In this document: positions 1 through 10,760 of the stretch, piece by piece
How positions within the stretch are numbered: the first letter of the stretch is position 1
Layout of the letters: each line of letters starts with the position of its first letter
Source of the DNA: Psilocybe azurescens
Taxonomy: Eukaryota; Basidiomycota; Agaricomycetes; Agaricales; Agrocybaceae
Assembly: GCA_023853785.1 (NCBI GenBank)
Contig: JAJIRX010000150.1
Coordinates: 1-36,862, forward strand
Length of the DNA: 36,862 nucleotides
Reading direction: 5' to 3'
Notes under the pieces: generated by a model
What the model was told of the DNA's origin: nothing
Databases searched by the model: none
What the model saw: the letters and a program-made list of their open reading frames with translations, nothing else
Translations under genes and position numbers: made by a program

Positions 1-1264
1 ACTGGTCGGCGCCAGCAGTGAATGCATTCACGTGCCGTACAGGACTGGTGATTACTGAGCTAGAGCTCGTCACTGTCGCGTTCGCGTTCCTTAACGCCTT
101 AATGTACTTCCCTATGGTGGAACAAGCCTTTGGATTTGCGTTCCACAGTCCGGGTCCCCATCTATAGCGATCTAATCCCCATTCCTCTTCCACCTTTGGA
201 TGATCATGATCACATACACTGTGAGATCAACAGCGTTGTTTTACTGTATTTTCTTATCACTCACACCTTTTAGCATCAGTAGATCCCCTAAACCATGCCC
301 CCTGCAGATCAGACGCACCGATTGATATGCATGAAGCAGAGTCCTCATTAGACGGTCTAAATTTGCACTCTGTGCCACAAGGCAGGATCTCCAATAGTAA
401 ACACTGTTCCATAGTATTGCCTATTCCCGCACCGACTTTGACTCCATTTAGTTTTACAGGAAAGCACGGATCAATTTCAGAGAGTAGACTCCCATAACTC
501 AGTAGGCAGTCATCATTCAGAAACCGGGCGGTCTAGTATGATGCTTCTTGAACCTGCTATCGCCCTGGGAATCGGAACACCCATAAGTCCAAATCATTCG
601 TCTTCCATTGGTATGATATTCAATTCTCTGGTCTCAGGTCACTAATATCCTACTTTTACAGCAACCGTTGTGGTCCAACCTGCGGCACACGTTCGCGAAA
701 GCGACAGCACCATGAGACACTCTCATTTATGTACCCCGCGGTATCTTCTATTTAATATCGTCAGGCAAAGGATAGAACAGATGCGAACGTACAGCAGCGG
801 AGTTTACTCACCTACCAAGGGCGTCCACACATTCTACGCCTACGCATTATTGGGATATCCGGCCCAAAGGCGTTTCACCCCTGGCGATAGCAAGTATTGC
901 CGTTGTATTTGGGGCTATTCATTGTGCTGGATGGAATTTCACATTTCCATCGCACGCAGAGATGCTCATTTGGCGTATCAACAGTGTCTTCATCCTCGCC
1001 TTCCCTTCCATCATCGTTCTTGTTGCATTGGTACACATGGTGCACAATATTGAGAGGAATTTCATGTCCGAGCCTACATATATCAAGGCCGCGAATTACG
1101 TCTTCCAGACGGTAATGACCTGTTCCCCAGTTTACTTATTAGCAAGGATAATGCTGTTGATAGGGGCCTTTATAGCGCTTAGAGATCTTCCGAAGGCCGC
1201 CTTCGTGCAGGTGGAATGGACACGTTTTTGCCTCACATTTAACGACCAGTCATTAGTATTGTAG
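1..1264 (+). pseudogene. M1: membrane-protein copy, cut by the window edge, frameshifted
   Basis: This is the 3' part of a gene homologous to M2-M5. The window opens inside exon 2, ending at the GTGAG donor at 221. An exon A/exon B block follows at 274-661 and then the terminal exon. Against the other copies, exon 2 has lost one A (near 42) and gained a base near 113, and the terminal exon shifts frame near 865. The conserved terminal membrane segment and the stretch ARIMLLIGAFIALRDLP are still readable near 1141-1190. M1 is the most diverged copy and has only one A/B exon block where the others have two. Its exon B mixes features of both later blocks, as an unduplicated ancestor would. Function of the family is unknown. 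The 5' half lies outside the window. Confidence 0.75.
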
Positions 1265-1489
1265 TTCATTATCATCCTATTGTCGGGAATGGGTTCTAGC
1301 ATATATATATATTACGCAAACTAAAAGTAAGCCTGGCTTACTTTAATCACTAATCTCGTTCTTGTATCCATTAAATTTCTGGCATTGCATTTTCTCTGAC
1401 ATGACATATAGAATAAATAACTTACGACCCGAGCTTTTAGTTAAATAAGAATTTATGTTGCCTAAATAGGTAGATCTTCATTAGGACCC

Positions 1490-2030
1490 ACACCAAAACG
1501 CGACTAGGAGTCCAGGACCCTCAACGCCTCTTTTATGCTTTTTATCATTGGCTGACGCCAACCGAATAGCACCTAGAACCTGCTGAAGCTCCTTATCCTC
1601 ATCTTCTTTACCCCCTCCTTTGCCACTGCCTTCTGCTTTCACTCTTTGTTCTTCTTCTCCGACGAAACAGCCGGCAAGACCTCGGGCCCGGTATGACTTT
1701 CGACCAACGCACCCTTCTTGATCCCCTTCCCAGCGCGTGGATCTTATTCTCGGCACGCGATTTACGTTTTCGGCTCTTAGTTGGCATGTCTTCCACAACA
1801 GCAGCCGGTTTTGTTTTTGTGGGGCAGCGACCTCAGACGATGCTGCGCTTTGCTTTTGTTGCCGCTTTTCCTGCTGCTCCTGCGCTTTCTTCCTTTCTGA
1901 CTGGACGTTCCTCCAATCTTACGGCTGGTGCTGCAGCAGATAAAGATGCAAATTCCTCGCGAAGAACTTGCCGTAGAACAATGCGGCGAGCGCTTGTTCT
2001 TGGGATACCAACGATTTAGCAATAATTTGC
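1490..2030 (-). pseudogene. T1: NOP9 terminal-exon fragment
   Basis: Read on the minus strand, this matches the last exon of NOP9. It begins close to the residues [13 protein letters not shown] of the complete gene, runs through the lysine/glutamate-rich tail, and ends in a version of LQQVLGAIR followed by a lysine-rich end. The upstream ten exons are absent, so it cannot encode a Pumilio protein. The frame is interrupted and the ending is altered relative to the complete gene at 13662-16879. It lies convergent to M1, as complete NOP9 lies convergent to M4. It is best explained as a passenger of the segmental duplication. Confidence 0.85.
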
Positions 2031-2590
2031 TTTTACTCTTTCCTGAACCACCACGGTCGCGAGTCTGCGGCGAGCGACAAAAATGTCTAGAATCGAGCTT
2101 TGGTTCTGCACAGATCATTTTCTCATTTTATTATGTCTCCTTTACCATATGATATGAGACTCCCGACTGACTTAGTAGTAGAGTTTCAAACGTTCAGAAA
2201 TGACTCCAGACTACATTCTTGATTATCGTGAACCAATTGGTGGGCCAACTCCGAGATTCTAACTGTTACTCTGACACGACTCTCTTCCTTCCAGAAATCA
2301 ATCACAAACGCCCAGAGCTCAAGTCAAGATTGTCAAAGTATTTCTGACCACACTCGGCCTTGCAGAACCAGTAGCCTTTCCACATGTCACAGCACTGAAC
2401 ACAGCCTTTCGACTATTTGTGGAACAACATGTATACCATTTTTAAAATTAATCACATGGCCAAAGATTAGCTGGCAGATCCTAGTATGTATATCCGAGGA
2501 CGAGTTTGAACCAAGAACAACCACCGCCTCTTTACAAGCTCTCATATAAAGCTTGCATCAGCGTTCTGCAGATGTTATCCGGACGCAAAC
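2031..2590. other. 5' flank of M2 shared by all array units
   Basis: No gene is seen here. The stretch recurs upstream of M3, M4 and M5 and contains the shared motif AACCAATTGGTGGGCCAACT (from about 2231), which includes a CCAAT pentamer, as well as the TATA-like box described separately. Being kept in every copy, it probably includes the promoter, but it may be conserved only because the duplications are recent. Confidence 0.5.
2545..2550 (+). promoter_or_regulatory. TATA-like box of M2
   Basis: TATAAA lies about 41-46 bases before the conserved ATG (2591), flanked by AAGCT on the left and GCTT on the right. The same box at the same distance precedes M3, M4 and M5. Confidence 0.45.
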
Positions 2591-4954
2591 ATGATCATCA
2601 TCTCGATTTTGCTCTACTACGCGTCTCAATCTACCATCCATGCTAGCCCCATCTCTGCTGTTCCCCTTCCCTATTCCGATTGACGTTCGAGACTTTCCAT
2701 CCACCTCGATTGCTGATGGTGCGCCCTGCAGTTGTCCACAACTTCGTTCGACATGGGACATTCTATGGAGCTGTTTGGCGACAATCTTTGCTTGTACATG
2801 GGTTTCCGTCCATCCAAACTCGCCAGGCCCACAGGACGGAAGGATGCGTATCATTCTAACTCGTATAGAGCTCATGATATGGGCTATGTTGATTCCGGAA
2901 ATGATTATCTGCTGGGCGTTCAAGCAGTGGCTAGGTGCACGTCAATTGGTGGCAAGATTCAAAGGTGTGTTCTAGTCCTCTCAGGAAAGGTTGAAATAAA
3001 TAAATAAAATTGTGAAATATGTGCTCTGGCAGGATTCGGATGGTCGAACGTTCATGGGCATTTCCTGCAAATGGGTGGATTCATGCTAGTGGATGGAGAT
3101 AAAGACATGGGAGTTATAGACCCTCCCGCGTTCTACGATTTACTTCATGAAGGAAAAATACGATTCCCGCGGGTGTCTGAAGACGAGATTAACGCACTCA
3201 GCAAAGGTGATGGCTTATCGAAGTTGATTGTGGTTGGCCAAACGTCGTGGTTCATTGCTCAATGCATCTCACGTGCCGTACAAGGACTGGTGATCACTGA
3301 GCTGGAGCTCGTCACCGTCGCATTCGCGTTTCTTAACGCGTTAATGTACTTCTTATGGTGGAACAAGCCTTTGGATTCAAGCTTCATAGTACGGGTGCCC
3401 ATTTGCAGCGATCTGGTCTCCATTCCTCTTCCACCTTCCGATGACCATGATTTCAGCACCCTGGAGGACTTCGTCCCATCCCCGCCATTCGCCGTACAAT
3501 GTGAGATCTATAACGTTGTCTTGCTATGTTTTCTTAACACTAATACCTTTTAGCATCGGTTCATCCTCAAAACTACACTCCACGGAGATCAAATGCATCG
3601 GTTGATATGCATGAAGCGGAGCCCTCACTGGATGGCTTGAATTTGCACTCTTTATCGCAAGACAGGAGCTCCAATGGTGAGCTCTATCCCATAGTTTATG
3701 CCCATTCCCGTACCGACACCGACTCCATGTAGCTTTGCAGGACAGCACGGAGCAATGTCAGAGAGTAGTCTCCTATAACTCGGTAGACGTCCATCATTCA
3801 GACACTGAACACTCTAGTAGGGTGCCTTGTGAGCTTCTTTCCATTGAGCCGCGAACCGGACTATCCAGTAGTCCAAATCACCCGCCTTCGACTCATGGTA
3901 TGGCGTACAGTTTTCTGGTCCTCCGTAATGTTTATAACATCCCAGATATTTCAGCTTCAGTGGTTCATCAAAACCATGTCTCAAAGAAATCAGATGCATC
4001 GGCTGATAAGGGCACAGCCGATTTTTCACTGGATGACTTAGATCGGCACTCTACACCGCAAGACACGAGTTCCAATAGTAAGGTGTTTCCATAAATTTGA
4101 CAATTCGCGCATCGACTCTGACCTCATTTAGTTTTTTGAGGACAGGGTTACCGAGCAAATTGAGAGAGAGGACTCGCATCAATCGGTAGACAACCACGAT
4201 TCCAAAACTGGACGCTCCAGTATGATATGCTACGAACCGTCTATCGATCTGGGACACGGAAGATGCAGTCGTCCAAATGACGCGTCTCCCGGTATGTTAA
4301 ATAGTTTTCAAGTGTCGAGCTACTAGGCATTTATAGTATTCTAATTTTACAGCAGCTGTTGGGAATCAACCTCCAGCACACATTCAAAAAAAAAGGGTCA
4401 CTACCTTCAGATTCTCTCATTTATGTAATCTGTGGTATCTTCCATATGGTATCGGTAGGCGCATCATACGACGGGTAGATCACATGAATCGTGGCGGCGT
4501 CCACACATTCTACGCCTTCGCGTCGCCGTTACAGACAAGAATAATTCCCAACTTGTTTCAAACGGTGACGATAGCATGCATTGGGGCAGTATTTGGGGCT
4601 ATTCATTGTGCTGGATGGAATTTCATATTTCCATCACGCGCAGAGATGCTCATTTGGCGTATCAGCAGTGCCTTCATTTTCGCCTACCCTTCCATCGTTG
4701 GCCTTATTGTGCTCATATTAATCGGGTGCATTAAGGCGTTTTTCGGGTCTCCAGGTGGTTCTGTTCAAAAGATGAAAGGGATAAGTATGACGAATGCCAT
4801 GCTTTACTACGTCGTACCTAATTTATGGAAATGTCTTCCTATTTACTTGTTAGCAAGGATAATGCTGTTGATAGAAGCCTTTATAGCGCTTAGAGATCTT
4901 CCCCAGGGCGCTTTCGTGCAGGTCCAATGGACACGTTTCTTGCCTCACATTTAA
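2591..4954 (+). pseudogene. M2: multi-spanning membrane protein, two single-base frame breaks
   Basis: Seven exons can be placed by comparison with M3: 2591-2964, 3033-3500, 3554-3676, 3733-3897, 3946-4077, about 4133-4290 and about 4352-4954. Exon 1 has one extra T near 2671 relative to M3, so the conserved ATG at 2591 runs out of frame; an ATG at 2640 would restore the frame but lose the hydrophobic N-terminus. Exon 6 starts with six T where M4 has five, which brings in TGA. The rest is well preserved, and the C-terminus keeps the likely ancestral form ending QWTRFLPHI. Exons 3-6 are two tandem copies of an exon pair. The two breaks are single bases, one in a T run, so sequencing error is possible and the gene may be alive. 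Function is unknown; the family is common in Agaricomycetes. Confidence 0.7.
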
Positions 4955-5289
4955 CGACCAATAATAACATTGTTTTTCATTGATCATTATGTTGTTGGGA
5001 AATGTATTCTAGCACTATTTTTCCGCAATTGTAAGCAAGCCTAGCTTACTTTAATCAATAATTTAGTAGTAGTTTTTGAAAGCACGTACAGTACCTGATC
5101 CCCCTGATGCCTCCCTCTCTCTGCGATGCATCATGGGACTTAATGCGCACAGCGTACTAAGAATTTCACCTTCGCCTACAAAATCAATACCTTACCAAAC
5201 CGAGACGCTCACAGTTAAAATAAGAATTTATATTACCCAAACTAGATAAGCCTTCGTTAGGGCCCCTATCAACACGCGAGAAGGTGACT
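4955..5289. other. Spacer between M2 and T2
   Basis: No gene is seen. It is homologous to the spacers after M1, M3, M4 and M5 and corresponds to DNA lying between the convergent 3' ends of the membrane-protein gene and NOP9. Near 5035 it carries a short inverted repeat (AAGC-CTA-GCTT) kept in several copies. Confidence 0.6.
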
Positions 5290-5840
5290 AGGACCCTCAA
5301 TGTCTCTTTTTATGCTTCTTATCATTCGCCGGCGCAAACCGAATAGCACCAAGAACCTGCTGAAGCTCTCTATCGTCATCTTCTTCACCCTCCTTCTCTG
5401 CCACCTGTTTCTTCTCTTTGTTTTTCTTCTTTGGCGAAACAGCCGAAGGGACCTCGGGTGCATGAGCAGCAGTAACAACATTAGAGGCCAACGCCCCTTT
5501 CTTGATACTCTTCCCAAGCTTCTCATTGAACAGTGCGTCGATCTCATTCTCGGGACGCGATTTAAGTTTTCGGCTCTGAGTCGGCATGTCTTTCACGACA
5601 GCAGCCGGTTTTGTGTTTGTGGGGCAGCGACCTCAGGCGGTGCTGCGTTTTGCTTTTCCTGCCGCTTTTCCTGCCGCTTTGCCTGCTGCTCCTGCGCTTT
5701 CTTCCTTTCTAACTGGAGGTTCCTGCAATCTTCCGGCCGGTGCTCAAGCAGATGAAGATGCAAATTCCTCGCGAAGAACTTGCCACAGAACGATGCGGCG
5801 AGCGCTTGTTCTTGGGATACCAACGATTTAGCGATAATTT
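5290..5840 (-). pseudogene. T2: NOP9 terminal-exon fragment
   Basis: Minus-strand reading gives [15 protein letters not shown] and then FARNLHLHLLEHRPEDCRNL, both clear matches to the start of the last NOP9 exon. An alanine/lysine/glutamate-rich segment and the ending [17 protein letters not shown] follow. No other NOP9 exon is present. Immediately upstream (plus coordinates 5840-5885) is a short junction sequence shared with T1 and with the outer end of the right inverted arm, but different from T3. Non-functional passenger of the array. Confidence 0.85.
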
Positions 5841-6402
5841 GCTTACTCTTTCTTGAACCACCACGGTCGCGAGTCTGCGGCGAGCGACAAAATGTGTACA
5901 ATCGAGCTTTGGTTCTCCACAGATCATTTTCCTTATTTTATTATGTCTCCTTTACCATATGTGACTCCCCACTGACTTAGTAGCAGGGTTTCAATCGTTC
6001 AGAAATAACTTCAGACTACATTCCTGATTATCGTGAACCAATTGGTGGGCCAACTCCGAGATTCTAACTGTTACTCTGACACGACTCTCTTCCTTCCAGA
6101 AATCAATCACAAACGCTCAGAGCACAAGTCAGGATTGTCAAAGTATTTCTGACCTTACACGGCCTTGCAGAGCCAGTAGCCTTTCCACCTGCTCGCATGT
6201 CACAGCACTGGATACAGCCTTTCGACTATCTGTGGAACAACGTGATACCATTTTTAAAATTAATCACACGGCCAAAGGATAGCTGGCGGATCCTATTATG
6301 CATATCTGAGGACGAGTTCGAGCTAAGAACAACCACCGCCTCTTTACAAGCTCTCATATAAAGCTTGCATCAGCGTTCTGCAGATGTTATCCGGACGCAA
6401 AC
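5841..6402. other. 5' flank of M3
   Basis: No gene is seen. It is nearly the same as the stretch upstream of M2, including the CCAAT-containing motif near 6045 and a TATA-like box. Confidence 0.5.
6357..6362 (+). promoter_or_regulatory. TATA-like box of M3
   Basis: TATAAA lies about 41-46 bases before the M3 ATG at 6403, in the same position as in the other copies. Confidence 0.45.
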
Positions 6403-8771
6403 ATGATCATCATCTCGATTTTGCTCTACTACGCGTCTCAATCTGCGATCCATGCTAGCCCCATTGCTTCTGTTTCTCTTCCCATTCCAATTGACGTTCG
6501 AGACTTGCCTTCCGTATCGATTACCGATGACGCGCCCTGCAGTTGCCAACAACTTCGTTCGACATGGGATATTCTATGGAGCTGTTTGGCGACAATCTTT
6601 GCTTGTACATGGGTTTCCGTCCATCCAAACTCGCCAGGCCCACAGGACGGAAGGATGCGTATCATTCTAACTCGTATAGAGCTCATGATATGGGCTATGT
6701 TGATTCCGGAAATGATTATCTGCTGGGCGTTCAGGCAGTGGGTAGGTGCACGTCATTTGGCGGGGACATTCAAAGGTGGGTTCTAGTCCTCTCAGGAAAG
6801 TTTAAATAAATAAAAATTGTGGGATATGTTCTCCGGCAGAATTCGGATGGTCGAACGTTCATGGACATTTCCTGCAAATGGGGGGATTCATGCTAGTGGA
6901 TGGAGATAAAGACATGGGAGTTATAGGCCCTCACACTTTCCAACGTTTACTTCAAGAAGGAAAAATACGGTTCCCGCGCGTGTCTGAAGACGAGATTAAC
7001 GCACTCAGCAAAGGTGATGGCTTGTCGAAGTTGATTGTGGTTGGCCAAACGTCGTGGTTCATTGCTCAATGTATCTCACGTGCCGTACGAGGACTGGTGA
7101 TCACTGAGCTAGAGCTCGTCACCGTCGCATTCGCGTTCCTTAACGCGTTAATGTACTTCTTATGGTGGAACAAGCCTTTGGATTCAAGCTTCATAGTCCG
7201 GGTGCCCATTTGCAGCGATCTGGTCCCTAATGCTCTTTCACCTTTGTATGAACATGATGATGATGACGCCACCATAATCTCCCTTCACTCCCCGCCATTC
7301 ACCATACTATGTGAGATTTACAACGTTGTTTTACTTTATTTATTTTTAACATTCACACCTTTTAGCATCTGTCCATCCCCAAAACTACACCCCTCGGAGA
7401 TCAGATACACCGGTTGATATGCATGAAGCGGAGCCCTCACTAGACGGCTTAGATTTGCACTCTATATCGCAAGACAGGAGTTCCAATGGTGAGCCCGTCC
7501 CATAGTTCTTGCGTATTACCGTACCGACACTGACTCCATGCAGCTTTGCAGGACAGCACGGAGCCATGTCAGAGAGTGGACTCCCATAACTCGGTAAACG
7601 TCCATCATTCAGACACTGAACATTCTAGTAGGGTGCCTTGTGAGCTTCTTTCCATTGAGCCGCGAACCGGAATATCCAGTAGTCCAAATCACGTACCTTC
7701 GACTCATGGTATGGTATATAGTTTTCTGGTCCCCCGTAATGTTTATAACATCCCAGACATTTCAGCTTCAGTGATTCATCAAAACCATGTCTCAAAGAAA
7801 TCAGATGCATCGGCTGATAATGGTACAGCCGATTTTTCACTGGATTACTTAGATCCTCACTCTACACCGCAAGACAGGAGCTCCAATAGTAAGGTATTTC
7901 CATAAATTTGACAATTCGCGCATCGACTCTGACCCTATTTAGTTTCAGAGGACAGGGTTACCGAGCAATTTGAGAGAGAGGACTCGCATCAATCGGTAGA
8001 CAATCACGCTTCCGAAACTAGACGCTCCAGTATGATAGGCTACGAACCGTCTATCGATCTGGGACGCGGAAGATGTACCTCTCCCGGTATGTAGTAGTTT
8101 TCAAGTGTCGAGCTACTAGGCATTTATAGTATTCTACTTTTACAGCAGCTGTTGGGGATCAACCTGCAGTACACATTCTCAAAAGCCGCACTATCTTCAG
8201 ATCTTTATGTACTTCGTGGTATCTTCTATATGATATCGTCAGGCGCATCTTACGACGGATACGTTACATGCAACATGGCTATTTCGGATCACGTGATCAT
8301 TCAAAGGGCGTCCACACATTCTATGCCTTCGCGCCAATTCACCATAAAACAGCAACAAGTATGTTTCGAGTAGTGGCAATAGCATGCATTGGGGCAGTAT
8401 TTGGGGCTATTCATTGTGCTGGATGGAATTTCATATTTCCATCACGCGCAGAGATGCTCATTTGGCGTATCAGCAGTGCCTTCATTTTCGCCTACCCTTC
8501 CATCGTTGGCCTTATCGTGCTCATATTAACTGGGTGCATTAAGGCGTTTTTCGGGTCTCCAGGTCATCCTGTTCAAAAGAACAAAGGGGAAAGTATGACG
8601 AATGCCATCGTTCGCTACGTCGTACCTAATTTATGGAAATGTCTTCCATTTTACTTGTTAGCAAGGATAATGCTGTTGATAGAAGCCTTTATAGCGCTTA
8701 GAGATCTTCCCAGGGCGCTTTCGTGCAGGTCCAATGGACACGTTTCTTGCCTCACATTTAACGACCAATAA
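6403..8771 (+). CDS. M3: multi-spanning membrane protein, the one readable copy of five
   Basis: The exons are 6403-6775, 6840-7310, 7366-7488, 7544-7708, 7757-7888, 7943-8086 and 8146-8771, all with GT-AG introns in phase 1; together they give 677 residues without an internal stop. The N-terminus is hydrophobic (MIIISILLYY), perhaps a signal peptide. Membrane segments follow around WSCLATIFACTWVSV, LMIWAMLIPEMIICWAF, TSWFIAQCISRAVRGLVI and LELVTVAFAFLNALMYFLWW. A hydrophilic middle encoded by exons 3-6 consists of two tandem copies of an exon pair. Exon 7 carries more membrane segments (TIACIGAVFG-type, FAYPSIVGLIVLI and YLLARIMLLIEAFI). The fold matches a large Agaricomycete family with no known function to my knowledge. 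The last 18 or so residues (RALSCRSNG onward) are read in a shifted frame relative to M2 and M5, because M3 has CCC where M2 has CCCC. The TATA-like box is at 6357. Confidence 0.8.
7366..8145 (+). repeat. Tandem duplication of an exon pair with its introns inside M3
   Basis: Block 1 (7366-7756, 391 bp) is exon 3, intron, exon 4, intron; block 2 (7757-8145, 389 bp) is exon 5, intron, exon 6, intron. Exons 3 and 5 share the pattern S-D-x(2)-D with HSxxQDRSSN at the end. Exons 4 and 6 share TE-x(4)-V/E-DSH-x-SV and later SSSPN-like residues. The introns are also alike: those after exons 3 and 5 both contain a TCCATA motif and then ACTGACTC/ACTCTGAC near the end. Equal block length and matching introns show duplication at DNA level. 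M2, M4 and M5 carry the same double block, while M1 has one. Confidence 0.85.
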
Positions 8772-9079
8772 TAACATTGTTTTTCATTCATCTTTATATT
8801 GTCGGGAAATGTATTTTAGCACTATTTTTCCGCAATTGTAAGCAAGCCTAGCTTACTTAAATCAATAATCTAGCAGCAGTTTTTGAAACCACGTACAATA
8901 CCTGATGCCTCCCTCTCTCTGCGATGCATCATTGGACTTAACGCGCACGACGTACTAAATATTTCACCTGTGCCCATAAAATAAATACCTTACCAAACCA
9001 AGGCGCTCTTAGTTAAAATAAGAATTTATATTGCCCAACTAGATAGACATTCGTTAGGACCCCTATCAACACGAGACTA
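8772..9079. other. Spacer between M3 and T3
   Basis: No gene is seen; it is homologous to the other spacers that separate membrane-protein copies from NOP9 sequence. Confidence 0.6.
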
Positions 9080-9757
9080 GGTGACTAGGACCCTCAATGT
9101 CTCTTTTTATGCTTCTTATCATTCGCCGGCGCAAACCGAATAGCACCAAGAACTTGCTGAAGCTCCCTATCTTCATCTTCTTCACCCTCCTTCTCTGCCA
9201 CTTGTTTCTTCTCTTTGTTTTTCTTCTCCGGCGAAATAGCCAAAGGGACTTCGGGTACATGAGCAGCAGCAGCAACATTAGAGGCCAACGCCCTTTCTTG
9301 ATCCTCTTCCCAAACTTCACATTAAACAGTGCGTCGATCTTGTTCTCCGGGCGCGATTTACGTTTTCGGCTCTCAGTCGGCATGTCTTCCACGACAGCAG
9401 CCGGTTTTGGTTTGTGTCGGGCAGCGACCTCAGGCGATGCTGCGTTTTGCTTTTCCTGCCGCTTTTCCGGCTGCTCCTGCGCTTTCTTCCTTTCTAACTG
9501 GAGGTTCCTGCAATCTTCCGGCCGGTGCTGCAGCAGATACAGATGCAAATTCATCGCGAAGAACATGCCGTAGAACGGTGCGGCGAGCGCTTGTTCTTGC
9601 GATACCAGCGATTTAGCGATCTTTTCCTATACACACAAAAACCCTCAGTTAGAGATCCGCAGTCATGGTGGTGAGAGAAGTGAGGTGAGCGGACAGACCT
9701 TGAGATAAGTGTCAGCGAACGACCAGCACCGGTCCCCACGCGACTTCCGTCTGCGGC
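9080..9757 (-). pseudogene. T3: longer NOP9 tail fragment with last intron
   Basis: T3 holds the whole last NOP9 exon, the preceding intron (plus coordinates about 9627-9700, with consensus ends on the minus strand) and the end of exon 10, encoding a [16 protein letters not shown] stretch. T1 and T2 stop at the start of the last exon. Its minus-strand reading includes RRPEDCRNLQLERKKAQEQ and a tail ending [17 protein letters not shown], with a frame change in the A-rich part. It is not a functional gene. Its upstream junction near 9757 differs from that of T1 and T2, so this unit arose by, or was changed by, a separate exchange. Confidence 0.85.
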
Positions 9758-10050
9758 GAGCGACGACAAAGTAGTCTAAAATCGGGCTTTGGTTCTCCAC
9801 AGATCATTTTCCTTATTTTATTACGTCTCCTTTACCATCTGAGAGTCTCGATTGACTTAGTAGTAGGGTTTCAATCGTTCAGAAATGACTCCAGACTACA
9901 CTCCTGATTATCGTGAACCAATTGGTGGGCCAACTCCGAGGATCTAACTGTTATCTTGACATGACTCTCTTCCGTCCAGAAATCAATCACAAACGCTCAG
10001 CGCTCAAGTCAGGATTGCCAAAGTATTTCTGACCTTACACGGCCTTGCAG
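9758..10050. other. Distal part of the 5' flank of M4
   Basis: No gene is seen. It matches the upstream flank of M2 and M3 up to the base before the insertion at 10051. Confidence 0.5.
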
Positions 10051-10075
10051 ATGTAAGAATTCTAGAATAGATACG

Positions 10076-10104
10076 CTCAGTTGTTTGCGAGGCAAACGAC
10101 TGAG
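10076..10104. repeat. 29-bp palindrome, copy 1
   Basis: Arms CTCAGTTGTTTGC and GCAAACGACTGAG flank a GAG loop. Twelve of 13 positions pair by Watson-Crick rules and one as G-T in RNA. It is identical to the copy at 10195-10223. Confidence 0.9.
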
Positions 10105-10194
10105 AATGAATTTATATCAACCTAGAATGGATACGCTAGGTAGTAATTAAGTACAACGATTTGAGACACACTAGGTGAGAAGAATAATACTCAC

Positions 10195-10223
10195 CTCAGT
10201 TGTTTGCGAGGCAAACGACTGAG
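10195..10223. repeat. 29-bp palindrome, copy 2
   Basis: Same 29 bases as the copy at 10076-10104, 119 bp downstream, overlapping the right arm of the AGGTGAG/CTCACCT inverted repeat. Confidence 0.9.
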
Positions 10224-10714
10224 GAGAGCTGGTATCGAAGTTTCGTATATAATGTACTTCGTTGTCCGAGACTCGTATCTACAAAGTGAATAGAAACTAA
10301 TATAGGTGCATTGCGTGCCGCAAAGAAAGATGACGAGGAGCTTTTTAACCCCGAGTTTACGAAATGGAATATATTGTATATACGAAAAGGAATGGCGCAA
10401 TAATGCACCGTTAATGAACCGATATATAAGAATGAACATGCGTACAAATTTTCAAGGAACCGGCAGTCACACAGCCAAACGGCTGCGAGGTGTTGTCGCG
10501 TTTACTTTTTATATTTCCAACAGCAGAACCAGTAACCTTTCCACTAGCTAGAATGTCACTAGCACTGGATACAGCCTTTCGACTATTTGTGGAACAACGT
10601 GTATACTATTTGTTAAACTAATCACACAGTCAAAGGACAGCGGGCAGATCCTAGTAAGCATATCTGAGGACGAATTCGAGCCAAGAATAACCACTGCCCC
10701 TTTACAAGCTCTCA

Positions 10715-10720
10715 TATAAA
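10715..10720 (+). promoter_or_regulatory. TATA-like box of M4
   Basis: TATAAA lies about 41-46 bases before the M4 ATG at 10761, as in the other copies. The insertion at 10051-10520 lies roughly 200 bp upstream of it. Confidence 0.45.
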
Positions 10721-10760
10721 GCTTGTATCAGCGTTCTGCAGATGTTATACGGACGCAAAC

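Larger units (their letters stand above)
10051..10520. mobile_element. 470-bp insertion with two identical hairpins, left arm only
   Basis: In M2, M3 and the right arm, the flank reads directly from CTTGCAG into a CAG/AGCCAGTAGCC-like sequence. Here about 470 bp lies between the two, with CAG on both sides, which may be a 3-bp target duplication. The inserted DNA starts ATGTAAG and ends TTTCCAACAG, so it carries intron-like GTAAG and CAG ends. It contains two identical 29-bp palindromes, a direct repeat (CTAGAATRGATACGCT at 10062 and 10122) and a smaller inverted repeat (AGGTGAG at 10173 with CTCACCT at 10190). No coding potential is convincing. It could be a non-autonomous DNA transposon or an introner-like element; the class is not recognised. 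Confidence 0.65.

Noticed and set aside
3071..3553. Separate short genes for each long open frame of the membrane-protein copies
   Set aside because: The frames join through consensus GT-AG introns of constant phase in five copies, so they are exons of one gene.
10076..10223. Two identical palindromic repeats as a CRISPR array
   Set aside because: Only two copies, no regular spacers, and the surroundings are eukaryotic with introns.
10191..10551. Short open frames inside the 470-bp insertion
   Set aside because: No motif, no suitable start context, and frames on both strands overlap the palindromes.
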